From NCBI GenBank assembly GCA_018267955.1, contig JAFDXL010000004.1, positions 162,200 through 226,199 of the forward strand: DNA of 64,000 nucleotides, written 5' to 3'. The stretch comes from Bacteroidota bacterium (lineage in GTDB: Bacteria; Bacteroidota; Bacteroidia; Chitinophagales; Chitinophagaceae). The notes beneath the pieces were generated by a model. It searched no databases. It had not been told where the DNA came from and saw only the letters and a program-made list of their open reading frames with translations. Position 1 is the first letter of the stretch, and every line of letters begins with the position of its first letter. The translations under genes and the position numbers were made by a program. Shown piece after piece: positions 9,004 to 18,755 of the stretch.

Positions 9004-9876
9004 TTATTTCCTGTCATAGCTTTTCGGGATGTTGAAAGGAAAATCAAGCGGTTCGTCAAAATCCACTTTATTGAAATTCATATCAATATAATGCTCATCA
9101 CCGCCATTATTGATCGTAATGACTCTTTGCATCGAAAACAGCTTATTATCTATGATTTCATAACCACCGTATTGCATCAGTCCCTGTGTACTATCATCAG
9201 CAGTACGCATCTGTAATGTTCGTATGCTGCTGTCGGCCTTGTTAAAACTTAATTGCTGTACCATTTGGTTATCCTGTACCTGCATAGTCCAGGTACCGCC
9301 AAAATCGCCTACATCAACGGGATCCCCACCCTGTTTGAGCACATTACCCATAATGAGGTTTTGCATAGTAGCGAAGTCTACAGAAACAGGAAGCAATTTA
9401 TTTACATCCGCTATCTGCAGTTGACGTACCTCTTTTTGCAGATTGTTGATTAGTGAAATGCTATCAGGGGTTATCAAGACTCTTGCCACGGGTATGGTAC
9501 CGCCAAGGGCAGTTACATTGATCCATATTATAGAGTCTTTTTTGATCCGAATGTGGGCGACGAACTCCTGCTTATCATTACCGGCAATATGGTGCATCTT
9601 GGCTTTACCACTAAAGGAAACAAATGGCACCTGGCGATCTGCGAGGTTAAGCAGCATAGCAGTCAGTGTCTTTTTTTGCTCAGAACCAACACCTCCGGAT
9701 CCGGGCAACTCCTTTGTTACAGGTATAGTATCTACGCTATTCATACCATACCGTTCCTTTATGGCATATTTATCGATAGTAACATTTTTCCTGACAGGCT
9801 TTTTGCCCACCTGGCAGGATGCAAATACCAATAAAGATAATAGCACTGCCCCAAACCGCGCTACACTATGATTCAT
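9004..9876 (-). CDS. DUF4292-type lipoprotein
   Basis: A 290-residue lipoprotein with an N-terminal hydrophobic segment and lipobox LVFASC, so it is likely anchored in the envelope. The body (LADRQVPFVSFSGKAKMHHI, followed by alternating beta-strand segments with IINNLQKEVRQL and MNFNKVDFDEPLDFPFNIP) resembles the DUF4292 family of Bacteroidota, which is predicted to have a LolA/LolB-like fold. The function is not established. It overlaps the upstream TPR gene by 11 bases and is the last gene of the dut operon. In many Bacteroidota a peptidoglycan peptidase gene follows; here the rfb genes follow instead. Confidence 0.8.
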   Translation of the reverse strand: MNHSVARFGAVLLSLLVFASCQVGKKPVRKNVTIDKYAIKERYGMNSVDTIPVTKELPGSGGVGSEQKKTLTAMLLNLADRQVPFVSFSGKAKMHHIAGNDKQEFVAHIRIKKDSIIWINVTALGGTIPVARVLITPDSISLINNLQKEVRQLQIADVNKLLPVSVDFATMQNLIMGNVLKQGGDPVDVGDFGGTWTMQVQDNQMVQQLSFNKADSSIRTLQMRTADDSTQGLMQYGGYEIIDNKLFSMQRVITINNGGDEHYIDMNFNKVDFDEPLDFPFNIPKSYDRK

Positions 9877-11608
9877 ACAACTTTCTATCCTTTATTTTCT
9901 TATCGATTTCAATATTATCCGTGCCTTTCTCCTTCGCCTTTTTCCATGCTTCCACTGCCTTATCCACTTCATTCAATTTAAAATAAACATCCCCAAGATG
10001 TTCCCAAACCGTGCCATCAGCATGAATGCCATTAGCATCTATAGCTTTTTGTATGTACTCAAGCGCCTTATCATACTTTCCCTGTTTGTAGAGGATCCAC
10101 CCGTAAGTGTCCAGAAATGTTGGCTCATTTTTCCTTATCTCCAGCGACTTCATGGACATTTTTTCTGCGTCATCCAGCCGCACACCTCTTACTGACAAAT
10201 AATATGCATAATTATTTAACACAGTGGCATTTTCAGGATCCAATGCAAGGGCTTTATTATACGCTTCATCAGACTGGGGGTATTGTTTATCAAAATTATA
10301 TGCATCCCCCAGCAGCGTGTACATCTGCGCCAATTGGCCTTTGTTATCTTCGGGCTGCATATCAATAGCCCTATTTATAGACTTTACGGCGTTTTTATAG
10401 TCGCCTTTATTCATTTTGCCTATTCCATTCAAATAATGAAGCATTGCCTGGTTGGGAAACAACCTCAATGCTTTTTCAGAATACTTTATAAGCGAGTCTG
10501 CATCCTGCTTATCTGTATAGCCCGATAGCAAATTCAGCCAAATACCATATTGAGATCCATCTACAGCCACTGATTTTTTATAATACTCTTGCGATGCAGT
10601 TGATTTGTTATTTACGGCAAGAGCTTGTGCGTAAGCCGCCAATGCATTGGCATTACCGGGATGTTGCATGGCTACCTCTTTGGCTATAGCTTCCAGGTCA
10701 TCTCTTTTAGAAGTATCTCTAAAGTTATTTTGCCAGTAAGATGCCAAAAGCGATATCTGCATATCTGCATCGAGGCTACGGTTAGTAATTGCCTTTTTTA
10801 CAAACAATTCGTATTTAACCGGATCGTTCTTCTTTTTATAATATTCTGCCAGGCTCAGCTGCACCGGTGCCTCGTCGCCAAACTGCTGTTCAATTTGCTT
10901 GTATAAGGCTTCCGCTTTCTCCGGCATTTTATTATTCTCATAAATCTCTGCCAGTGTTGCGTAATACCTGCCCTCTTTAGGATATAGAGCTATGAGCTTT
11001 AGCGTGGTCTTAACGGCACCATCTACATCATTCATCTTGAGGTAAAGATCTACCTGGTCATTCAGTATTTCCTCATCGGTTGAGTCTTTTTGAAGCAATT
11101 GGCCCAAAGCTTGCATTGCCTCTTTCGGCTTGTTCTTATACACATACATATGTGCCGCCTTCAGCAAAAATTCGCGATTATACTTCTGCGTTTTTGCCAG
11201 TTGCACATATATATCAGCCGCTTCGTCCTGCCTGTTGGCTAATACCAGTATTTCTGCATACTGACTTTTGTACCAGGGATTTGAGTCGTCTATAGAGATG
11301 GCCTTCTTAATATACTCTTCAGCCTTTTCAGGTCGGTTTTGTTTGAAGTTGAGCCGTGCCAATTCATAGAAAGCACCGGCAGCATCCGGTTTCTGCTGCA
11401 CGACTTTCAACAGCAACTGTTCCGCTTCCTTATCATCGCCTTTCAATTTGGCACGTTCGGCATCATAAAATATCATATCCGTCTGCAAACCCGGTGCTGT
11501 AATAGCGGGAGCCTGCACAGTATCCTGTGCAACAGCTGGTACATTAAGATATAAACAACCTATCACCCAAAAGCCGGCGCTGATGAGCCAATGCCTCAAT
11601 AAATTCAT
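9866..11608 (-). CDS. Secreted TPR-repeat protein
   Basis: A 580-residue protein with an N-terminal signal sequence ending in PAVAQ and then about a dozen tetratricopeptide repeats covering most of its length. Clear examples are DAAGAFYELARLNFKQNRPE, AVKSINRAIDMQPEDNKG and DAYNFDKQYPQSDEAYNKAL. TPR domains hold protein partners, so it is probably a periplasmic or membrane-associated scaffold. It overlaps the nucleotidyltransferase gene upstream by four bases (stop/start overlap) and the lipoprotein gene downstream by 11, so the three are translationally coupled. The partner is unknown. Confidence 0.85.
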   Translation of the reverse strand: MNLLRHWLISAGFWVIGCLYLNVPAVAQDTVQAPAITAPGLQTDMIFYDAERAKLKGDDKEAEQLLLKVVQQKPDAAGAFYELARLNFKQNRPEKAEEYIKKAISIDDSNPWYKSQYAEILVLANRQDEAADIYVQLAKTQKYNREFLLKAAHMYVYKNKPKEAMQALGQLLQKDSTDEEILNDQVDLYLKMNDVDGAVKTTLKLIALYPKEGRYYATLAEIYENNKMPEKAEALYKQIEQQFGDEAPVQLSLAEYYKKKNDPVKYELFVKKAITNRSLDADMQISLLASYWQNNFRDTSKRDDLEAIAKEVAMQHPGNANALAAYAQALAVNNKSTASQEYYKKSVAVDGSQYGIWLNLLSGYTDKQDADSLIKYSEKALRLFPNQAMLHYLNGIGKMNKGDYKNAVKSINRAIDMQPEDNKGQLAQMYTLLGDAYNFDKQYPQSDEAYNKALALDPENATVLNNYAYYLSVRGVRLDDAEKMSMKSLEIRKNEPTFLDTYGWILYKQGKYDKALEYIQKAIDANGIHADGTVWEHLGDVYFKLNEVDKAVEAWKKAKEKGTDNIEIDKKIKDRKLYES

Positions 11609-12612
11609 ATTAGTGTAGAAAAATCGCCAAGGCTGATATCTCGCGGCTTTTCATTGTAATTTACGTTTTTACCTAATAACGAGTTCTCTATACGTGCATT
11701 TTTAACAATGCTGTGCGCCTGAACAATACTGTTATTAATACGAGCGTCCTTCACCTGCACGCCTTCCTCCAATGAAACAAACGGGCCTATCACCGAATTG
11801 CGGATCACCACATTTTCGCCAATAAAACAAGGCTCAATGATCACAGAATTCTCCATGATCGCTGTTTCAGATACCAATTGTTCACTATCGGCCTTAATGG
11901 ATAATATTCTCTGGTTGGTGTAAATAGTAGCATCTTTATTGCCACAGTCCAGCCATTCAGACACCTGGTCGGTATAAAATTTCAGACCATTTTTCAGCAT
12001 GTGATCCATAGCATCTGTGATCTGGTATTCGCCTTTCTGTTTAATATCCTCATCTATCAGGCGCTGTAATTCCTTGCGCAGGTTTTCACCATCTCTAAAA
12101 TAATAAACACCAATAATGGCAAGGTCAGATACAAATTCCCTAGGTTTTTCCACAAAAGCTTCGATCTCGCCATCTTCTTTCAATTTCACCACGCCAAATG
12201 CCGTTGGGTCATCTACTTTTTGTGTCCATACTATAGCATCTTTATTAGTGTCTATACTAAAGGTTGCCTTGAATAAAGTATCCGCAAATGCAATAAACAC
12301 ATTTCCTTTCAGGCTATCTGCTGCACATAGGATGGCATGCGCCGTTCCCAATGGCTGCTCCTGGTAGCATATCTTGCCTTTTGCACCAAGGCTCTCTGCT
12401 ACCTTACAAAGATGGTCCTCTACCTCTTTACCAAAAGATGGCCCGATGATAAAAGCTATCTCATCCACTTTTTCGTTACAGGTAGCGATGATATCTTCTA
12501 CCAGTCGCTGAACAATTGGCTTACCTGCAATAGGGATCAAGGGCTTTGCTGTTGTCAATGTATGTGGGCGCATCCTTTTGCCCATACCTGCCATTGGGAT
12601 AATAATATTCAT
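11605..12612 (-). CDS. Sugar-phosphate nucleotidyltransferase with left-handed beta-helix
   Basis: A 335-residue protein. The N-terminal pyrophosphorylase domain begins with IIPMAGMGKRMRPHTLTTAK (the G-x-G-x-R-x-x-P nucleotide-binding signature) and continues with GKPIVQRLVEDI and EYQITDAMDHMLKNG. The C-terminal quarter shows hexapeptide-type repeats (SVIIEPCFIGENVVIRNSVI, VQVKDARINNSIVQAHSIV). This matches NDP-sugar pyrophosphorylases of the glucose-1-phosphate thymidylyl- or uridylyltransferase type; the nucleotide and sugar cannot be fixed from sequence. It lies between dut and the TPR gene in one operon. Confidence 0.88.
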   Translation of the reverse strand: MNIIIPMAGMGKRMRPHTLTTAKPLIPIAGKPIVQRLVEDIIATCNEKVDEIAFIIGPSFGKEVEDHLCKVAESLGAKGKICYQEQPLGTAHAILCAADSLKGNVFIAFADTLFKATFSIDTNKDAIVWTQKVDDPTAFGVVKLKEDGEIEAFVEKPREFVSDLAIIGVYYFRDGENLRKELQRLIDEDIKQKGEYQITDAMDHMLKNGLKFYTDQVSEWLDCGNKDATIYTNQRILSIKADSEQLVSETAIMENSVIIEPCFIGENVVIRNSVIGPFVSLEEGVQVKDARINNSIVQAHSIVKNARIENSLLGKNVNYNEKPRDISLGDFSTLI

Positions 12613-12650
12613 TATTTTATTTTATATATTACAATAAAAATCTTCAAATA

Positions 12651-13088
12651 TTAATGCGTGCCGGAATGGCCAAAGCCACCTATGCCGCGCGCTGTTTCAT
12701 CCAGCGATTCTGACTGCTCCCAGCTAACCGTTTTGTATTCTGCAATGATCATCTGCGCAATACGTTCCCCATCTGTTAGCGTTTGCTCTTCTGCACTTAG
12801 GTTAATTACTGGGACCATTATTTCACCCCTGTAATCGCTGTCAATCGTACCCGGCGTATTTACCAAACTAATACCTCGTTTTATTGCCATTCCGCTGCGC
12901 GGCCTTATCTGAGCCTCATAGCCAACCGGTAAAGCAATGTATAAACCCGTAGGTATCAAGCGCCTTTCCAATGACTTTAAGGTAATCGGCTCGGGCAACC
13001 ATGCTCTAATATCCATGCCAGCAGAACCAGTAGTCTGATATTCAGGTAAACCATGGGGCGACTTATTAACGATCTGCACTTTCAGCAT
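12651..13088 (-). CDS. dut: dUTP diphosphatase
   Basis: A trimeric-type dUTPase of 145 residues that hydrolyses dUTP to dUMP and pyrophosphate, limiting uracil in DNA and feeding dTMP synthesis. All five motifs are visible: [39 protein letters not shown], and a C-terminal [11 protein letters not shown] arm. The start is placed at the ATG at 13088 rather than 13115, because an exact TACCTTTG promoter element (13097-13104) lies between the two. It is the first gene of a four-gene operon. Confidence 0.95.
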   Translation of the reverse strand: MLKVQIVNKSPHGLPEYQTTGSAGMDIRAWLPEPITLKSLERRLIPTGLYIALPVGYEAQIRPRSGMAIKRGISLVNTPGTIDSDYRGEIMVPVINLSAEEQTLTDGERIAQMIIAEYKTVSWEQSESLDETARGIGGFGHSGTH

Positions 13089-13096
13089 AACGGGGG

Positions 13097-13104
13097 CAAA
13101 GGTA
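13097..13104 (-). promoter_or_regulatory. Bacteroidota -7 element (TACCTTTG) for the dut operon
   Basis: Exact TAnnTTTG match eight bases before the dut ATG. A transcript starting about 7 bases after the element would have almost no leader. Confidence 0.55.
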
Positions 13105-13206
13105 AGGTGTAGCATTAAACATTAAAACTCAGATACAATATGTTAAATTAACACAGATGTATTATTTTTAATACAATACATGATATAAAAAGCTGCAACT
13201 AATAAC

Positions 13207-13214
13207 TAACTTTG
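13207..13214 (+). promoter_or_regulatory. Bacteroidota -7 element (TAACTTTG) for the GH3 gene
   Basis: Exact TAnnTTTG match 39 bases before the ATG at 13254. Together with the dut element it makes this a divergent promoter region. Confidence 0.5.
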
Positions 13215-13253
13215 CTTCCCTTTATAGAAGAAGGCAATAACGGAGAACGAGCA

Positions 13254-14792
13254 ATGGCATTATTGGGCAACCTGATATCGAGATCATTAAGAGTTAGGAA
13301 ACAGTTTAAACTGACGGTAGCGAGCCCTCTTGCATACCAGAGACACACTTTGCGCCAGCTATTGGAACGCGGGCAATACACCTCTTTTGGAAAACAATAT
13401 GGCTTTGGTGAAATTCTCAGCACTGAAGTAGATTTCATCAAAGCGTTTAAAAAGAACGTACCCGTATTCACTTATAATAAAATGTATAAGGAGTGGTGGT
13501 ACCGATGCCTTGACGGAGAAGAAAATGTAAGCTGGCCCGGTAAGGTTAAATACTTTGCCCTTAGCTCCGGAACATCAGAATCTGCAAGTAAGCATATACC
13601 GGTGACACAGGACATGCTGAGATCCACCAAAAAAGTGGGTTTTAAGCAGTTGTATACTATGACGGAGTTTAACATTCCACCGGTAGCCTTTCAAAAAGGA
13701 GTGCTGATGCTGGGAGGTACCACGTCTTTATTTGAAAAGGGTGGCTACTATGAAGGGGATATGAGCGGCATCAGTGCCAAGAACATGCCCCGCTGGCTGT
13801 CAAACCTGTTTTATAAACCGGGCCAAAAGATATCTAAACGGCCTAAGTGGGAAGATCGGATAAAGCTTATTATAAGAAAAGCCCCTCAATGGGATGTTGG
13901 TACTATCTGCGGCGTACCGGCATGGGTACAGATAGTGTTGGAAGAGGTTATTAAATATCATGGTGTCCGTAATATCCATGAAATATGGCCGAACCTGAGC
14001 ATCTATATTCATGGTGGCGTTTCCTTTGAACCATACCGGGAAAGTTTCAAAAAATTGTTGGGCAGGCCTATAGAGTACATTGAAACCTATATGGCGTCAG
14101 AAGGGTCATTTGGTTTTAAAGCCCGCCCTGGGAATCACGGAATCAAACTGGTTTTGAATGCCGGTATATTTTATGAATTTGTACCATTTACTTCAGAAAA
14201 TTTTGATGACGATGGGAACCCAAAACCAAACCCCGTTACATACCTGATAAATGAAGTAAAAGAAGACGTTGACTATGCCGTGATGCTGAGCACCTGCGCC
14301 GGCGCCTGGCGTTATATAATTGGTGACGTAATAAGATTTACAGATGCCAAAGAAGGAGAAATAGCCATTGTAGGGCGTACCAAACAGTTCCTAAGCCTCT
14401 GCGGAGAGCATATGTCTGTAGACAATATGAATAAGGCGGTTGATACTGTCTCCAAGAAATTAGGGTTTACCGTAAGAGAATTTGCAGTTGCCGGCTTTAA
14501 GTACGAAAATCTTTTTGCGCACCGCTGGTATGTTGGCTGTGATGATCCTGATATCGACCCTCAAAAAGTAAGGCAGATACTCGACGAAACGCTTTGTGAA
14601 ATAAATGATGATTATGCTGTAGAGCGCACATCGGCCCTTAAAGAAGTGTTTGTAGAATTATTACCCAACGATACGTTTTACGAGTATATGCGCTTCATAG
14701 GCAAAGAAGGTGCGATGAATAAATTTCCCAGGGTATTAAAAAATGGTGCCCTGAAAAACTGGGAAGAATATCTTGCCCAGAAAGCGATATAG
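13254..14792 (+). CDS. GH3 auxin-responsive-promoter family protein (acyl-adenylating)
   Basis: A 512-residue protein from the ATG at 13254. The frame extends up to a TTG at 13212, but that codon lies within the promoter element. The sequence follows the GH3 family, relatives of plant hormone-amino acid synthetases in the adenylate-forming superfamily: ALSSGTSESASKHIPVT (phosphate-binding loop), YIETYMASEGSFGFK, YRYIIGDVIRFTD-like YIIGDVIRF, and GEHMSVDNMNKAVD. Family enzymes adenylate a carboxylic acid and join it to an amine. The substrates of bacterial GH3 proteins are unknown. No signal peptide is present, so it is cytosolic. The divergent dut operon and the downstream GH20 gene give no hint of substrate. 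Confidence 0.88.
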   Translation: MALLGNLISRSLRVRKQFKLTVASPLAYQRHTLRQLLERGQYTSFGKQYGFGEILSTEVDFIKAFKKNVPVFTYNKMYKEWWYRCLDGEENVSWPGKVKYFALSSGTSESASKHIPVTQDMLRSTKKVGFKQLYTMTEFNIPPVAFQKGVLMLGGTTSLFEKGGYYEGDMSGISAKNMPRWLSNLFYKPGQKISKRPKWEDRIKLIIRKAPQWDVGTICGVPAWVQIVLEEVIKYHGVRNIHEIWPNLSIYIHGGVSFEPYRESFKKLLGRPIEYIETYMASEGSFGFKARPGNHGIKLVLNAGIFYEFVPFTSENFDDDGNPKPNPVTYLINEVKEDVDYAVMLSTCAGAWRYIIGDVIRFTDAKEGEIAIVGRTKQFLSLCGEHMSVDNMNKAVDTVSKKLGFTVREFAVAGFKYENLFAHRWYVGCDDPDIDPQKVRQILDETLCEINDDYAVERTSALKEVFVELLPNDTFYEYMRFIGKEGAMNKFPRVLKNGALKNWEEYLAQKAI

Positions 14793-14836
14793 GTTCTGTG
14801 TAAACAAGCTCGTATATTACCCTTTTTTAAGAAGCG

Positions 14837-16726
14837 ATGAAAAAAGTATCTTTTATTGTGCTGGCTATAGTTGCTATGGTTAGCGTTTATTTCTATGCCC
14901 GTTCGCAGGATGTATACGTCATCCCAGAGCCTGTAAAGGTTACCACCAATAAGTTTGTTTCCTTTAAGCTGAGCAATCCCATTGTTGTACACGTGGAATC
15001 GGCAGAGGCTCAGAGCGCGGCAAATTGCTTATCAGAAAGATTAACACCCGCGACAGGATACCTTGTAAAAACAGGTAACAAGCCCGGAGCTATAGAACTC
15101 AACATCAACAAAAAGCAAAATACAGAAATAGGCCGCGAAGGTTATACGCTTGATGTAACCTCTGATAAAGTGATTATTAATGCCAATACATCAGCGGGCC
15201 TGTTTTATGGTGTACAAACGCTATTACAATTACTGCCAAAGGAAATAGAAAGCCGTACCATACAGAATGGAGTGAGCTGGATAATACCTGGCGTGAGCAT
15301 TGTAGATTATCCAAGATTTGCATGGAGAGGGATCATGCTGGACGTGAGCAGGCATTTCTTTTCTGTAGACGAGGTAAAGCATTACATCGACAACATATCC
15401 CGCTATAAGTACAATGTATTTCACTTGCACCTTACTGACGACCATGGCTGGAGAATAGAAATCAAGAGCCTGCCAAGACTGACTCAAATAGGTGGGTGCA
15501 GGGTAAAACGTACCGGTAAATTTGGTGACTATGAGTGGCCTAAAGACGGTGAACCGGCAACTGACTGCGGATACTATACACAGGAACAAATAAAGGATGT
15601 TATAGCCTATGCTGCAGCAAGGCATATACAAGTAATGCCCGAAATAGATGTGCCGGGACACAGTGCTGCCGCTATAGCAGCCTATCCTGATCTTTCCTGC
15701 ACCAACAACCAAAAAGCATTTGTAAACCCGGGCAGCAAGGTTTCTGAATGGTATAAAGACGGAACATTTAAAATCTTTATAGACAATTCACTTGATCCTG
15801 CTAATGAACGGGTATATACATTTCTGGACACTGTATTTACAGAAGTGGCAAACCTCTTCCCGTTTGGCTATATACACATGGGTGGAGACGAATGCTACCA
15901 TGGCTATTGGGAGAAAGATCCCGGATGCCAGAAGTTGATGAAAGAGCAGGGATTCAGGAACAGCGATGAGTTACAAAGCTATTTTGTTAAGAGAGTAGCT
16001 AATATCATAGAATCGAAAGGAAAGAAAGTAATAGGCTGGGACGAAATACTGCAAGGTGGGCTAGCACCTAATGCAGCTGTAATGAGCTGGAAAGGTATGG
16101 AAGGAGGTACGAAAGCAGCAAAGCTGGGCCACGAAGTAATAATGACTCCAAGCCAATACACCTATATAGACCTTCCACAGGGTGATATATCGGTGGAACC
16201 GGAATGCTTGACATGGGGTTCTGTTCGGCTGAAGAAAGCATATGAATTTGAGCCCATTCCCGATGGCGTTGACCCTAAATATATTTTAGGCGGACAAGCG
16301 AATCTGTGGGCTGAAAAAGTGTACGATATGCATCATGGTGAGTATATGACATACCCACGGGCATGGGCGTTATCTGATGTGTTTTGGAGCCCGAAAGACA
16401 AACGTGACTGGCCAGGGTTTGTTAGCCGTATGGAAAAGCAAATGCCGCGTGCAGATATTGCCGGCATTAACTATGCAAGAAGCGCATATGATGCTATTGT
16501 GCGTCCGTATAAAGAAAAAGGTAAACTTAAAGTAGAATTGAGCACTGAGATTGAAGGTGAAGCCATATACTATTCATTTGACAGCGGGGAGTATAAACAA
16601 TATAAAGAGCCCATTGACATTCCCAATAACATTCAAAAACTAAGTGTATACACCACCTACGGTAAGGATAATAAAGGAAAAACCATCACATTACCCTTAT
16701 CTACACTGCTGGCTCGAACAAAATAG
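14837..16726 (+). CDS. Beta-N-acetylhexosaminidase, GH20
   Basis: A 629-residue exported glycosidase that removes terminal N-acetylglucosamine or N-acetylgalactosamine from chitin fragments or glycans. An N-terminal hydrophobic signal segment (VLAIVAMVSVYFYARSQ) comes first. A GH20b-like N-domain (about residues 25-150) precedes the barrel, which opens with YPRFAWRGIMLDVSRHFF and contains HLHLTDDHGWRIEIK. The catalytic pair is Asp351-Glu352 in HMGGDECYH, and QANLWAEKV is also typical. A small beta-sandwich C-terminal domain (YYSFDSGEYKQYKEPIDI) ends the protein. The signal segment lacks a clear lipobox. The gene lies 44 bases after the GH3 stop and may be cotranscribed. Confidence 0.95.
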   Translation: MKKVSFIVLAIVAMVSVYFYARSQDVYVIPEPVKVTTNKFVSFKLSNPIVVHVESAEAQSAANCLSERLTPATGYLVKTGNKPGAIELNINKKQNTEIGREGYTLDVTSDKVIINANTSAGLFYGVQTLLQLLPKEIESRTIQNGVSWIIPGVSIVDYPRFAWRGIMLDVSRHFFSVDEVKHYIDNISRYKYNVFHLHLTDDHGWRIEIKSLPRLTQIGGCRVKRTGKFGDYEWPKDGEPATDCGYYTQEQIKDVIAYAAARHIQVMPEIDVPGHSAAAIAAYPDLSCTNNQKAFVNPGSKVSEWYKDGTFKIFIDNSLDPANERVYTFLDTVFTEVANLFPFGYIHMGGDECYHGYWEKDPGCQKLMKEQGFRNSDELQSYFVKRVANIIESKGKKVIGWDEILQGGLAPNAAVMSWKGMEGGTKAAKLGHEVIMTPSQYTYIDLPQGDISVEPECLTWGSVRLKKAYEFEPIPDGVDPKYILGGQANLWAEKVYDMHHGEYMTYPRAWALSDVFWSPKDKRDWPGFVSRMEKQMPRADIAGINYARSAYDAIVRPYKEKGKLKVELSTEIEGEAIYYSFDSGEYKQYKEPIDIPNNIQKLSVYTTYGKDNKGKTITLPLSTLLARTK

Positions 16727-16783
16727 CATTTGGATCATATATAATTAGCAAATACCTACCTTAGTGCAACTTAAAATAACATT

Positions 16784-18736
16784 ATGAAAAAACTCTACAT
16801 TACCCTTTTACTGGCCTCTTCTTCATTTGTATCATATTGCCAGTCTTATGACCCTTACTTATCGCAAATGTGCGATGATGCGGACAATATTTTTATTGGA
16901 ACAGTAAAAGAAGTCACTTACAGGGCCAATGAAAAGAATATGCCCCTTTCAGTGGTCAGTTTTCGAAATATAGAAGCTGCACAAAACAAAAACGGCACTT
17001 TGGACCTGCAATATGCCGGCGGCGTATTAAACAACAAAACAATACGTGTAACACATACTCCTTCTTTAGAGCCTAATGTACGATACCTGGTATTCGCTCA
17101 TGACAAAAATCGTGGGGAAATGAACCCATTACTGGGACACAAGGCCATGTATTGCATTGTGAAAGATGCTAATACCGCTAATGAATATTTACTGCTTGAT
17201 GGCCATTTTGTTACAGGTATTGACGGCGACCGTATACAACTGAGCACAAGAAAAGCGCTTTCTATTGTTAATGGTAAAGCCATCATTGACGAGAGCCACA
17301 ATCCGCATGAATTCATGCAATATGCAAAGGCTACTGATGGCAGGGAAGCAAAGCCGTTAGTCACCTATACAAAGGATGAAGAGCCCCTGACGCTTGATAA
17401 ATTTAAAACCTTGTTAGCGTCTCAATATAGTTTAACATTCAAGGCACAACCATCAACTTTTACTTCGGTGCCAGCCAATGAAGGAATGCCGGGGCAAAAG
17501 ACTACCGGCACCTTATCTGTAAATGGATTCCACTACCTGCCTATCGTTATGAGGCAGGTTCCTACATCATCCACCCCCTGGTACAGCCTTAATGCTGCTA
17601 GCATGACCAACTGGAATAACATTGTAAACATTTACCAATCTACAGCGGGCAATGGAACAGGCGGCGATGATGGTCTTAATGAATTTGGTGGCTTCCCAAC
17701 CAGTGCTGATCTGCAAAACATGTACGGAAGTGGTTATGCCTGGTCGGCAGGAGCGATCGCTGTTACTATCTCAACTCCAGGTTCTTCAGCAGGCGAAATT
17801 TCAGAATCTGACGTATATGCAAACCCTGCTTATACTTATACAGACAATCCATGGGACCAGGTGAAGGGCACTGCCGTAGTATTCAAGGCTGCAATTTCAC
17901 ATGAGTTAGGCCATGTATGGGGATTTCAAATGGCCAATGAGTCTTACGACTACGGCGTACCTACAGTAATGCAGGGCTTAAGCTATGGCATTTATGAAAA
18001 TGGCATTGGTGTACACGCTATTGATGCAGCATATGTTCGATTAGATTACAATAACCAAACAACTATACCCAACACAGTAGACGTGGGTGTAGAATCTTAC
18101 TATGCGGTGGATGGAACCGGACTAAAACCGGCAACAACAGTAACTGCTGCAAAAGCCGGGGATAGCATTAGCATTAGCGGAATTACTGTGGAAAATATGT
18201 CAAACTCTGACCTGTCTAATGTAGTTGTACGCTTTTTCCTGTCAAAAGACTCTTTATACGATGCAGGCGACTACGCAATGTCTCCGGGTTTTGTTTGGCC
18301 CACATTTGTGAAAGAGGGGATGAGCGCATCAGCCAGTTACGAAGTAACGATACCCGGCAGCACACCGGCCGGACAGTATTATGTAGGTGCAATGGTAACA
18401 TACAACACTTCAACATCTGACCCATTAACAGGAAACAATGTGGCATTTCTTCCATCAAAACTCCGGGTACTTTCGAATCCTAATACAGACGTTGTAAATG
18501 TAAATTCTGTATTTGCTGATATTGCAATCTCTAAATTGCCTTCCAAAGGTTCTTACAAAATGATACTAAATGGTATAACAGCCGGGAAAGCAAACCTGTA
18601 TAATTCTGCAGGGCAGTTGGTCTCTACGCAAGAACTATCAGAAACAACAATTACATTATCGGCTTCAGATGACCTGTACCTGCTGGAAGTAGTTACCCCT
18701 AACGGCAAAAAAACATTTAAGCTGATTAACTATTAA
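16784..18736 (+). CDS. Secreted zincin-like protein with CARDB-type domain
   Basis: A 650-residue protein with signal peptide MKKLYITLLLASSSFVSYCQ. Residues about 25-130 form a small domain (CDDADNIFIGTVKEVTYRAN) that resembles OB-fold or TIMP-like modules seen before secreted proteases. A zincin-like segment contains HELGHVWGFQM from residue 373, but the third metal-ligand position holds Met rather than His or Asp. A PTVMQGLSYG stretch follows, like a Met-turn. Residues about 455-560 (VENMSNSDLSNVVVRFFLSK) look like a CARDB domain. The last 75 residues (AGKANLYNSAGQLVSTQELS) resemble a divergent T9SS sorting domain. It may be a metalloprotease or an inactive relative. Confidence 0.75.
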   Translation: MKKLYITLLLASSSFVSYCQSYDPYLSQMCDDADNIFIGTVKEVTYRANEKNMPLSVVSFRNIEAAQNKNGTLDLQYAGGVLNNKTIRVTHTPSLEPNVRYLVFAHDKNRGEMNPLLGHKAMYCIVKDANTANEYLLLDGHFVTGIDGDRIQLSTRKALSIVNGKAIIDESHNPHEFMQYAKATDGREAKPLVTYTKDEEPLTLDKFKTLLASQYSLTFKAQPSTFTSVPANEGMPGQKTTGTLSVNGFHYLPIVMRQVPTSSTPWYSLNAASMTNWNNIVNIYQSTAGNGTGGDDGLNEFGGFPTSADLQNMYGSGYAWSAGAIAVTISTPGSSAGEISESDVYANPAYTYTDNPWDQVKGTAVVFKAAISHELGHVWGFQMANESYDYGVPTVMQGLSYGIYENGIGVHAIDAAYVRLDYNNQTTIPNTVDVGVESYYAVDGTGLKPATTVTAAKAGDSISISGITVENMSNSDLSNVVVRFFLSKDSLYDAGDYAMSPGFVWPTFVKEGMSASASYEVTIPGSTPAGQYYVGAMVTYNTSTSDPLTGNNVAFLPSKLRVLSNPNTDVVNVNSVFADIAISKLPSKGSYKMILNGITAGKANLYNSAGQLVSTQELSETTITLSASDDLYLLEVVTPNGKKTFKLINY

Positions 18737-18755
18737 TAAGATAAAGATTAAAAAA

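Noticed and set aside
13089..13115. Longer start for dut
   Set aside because: The extra codons overlap the TACCTTTG promoter element and are absent from the usual dUTPase N-terminus.
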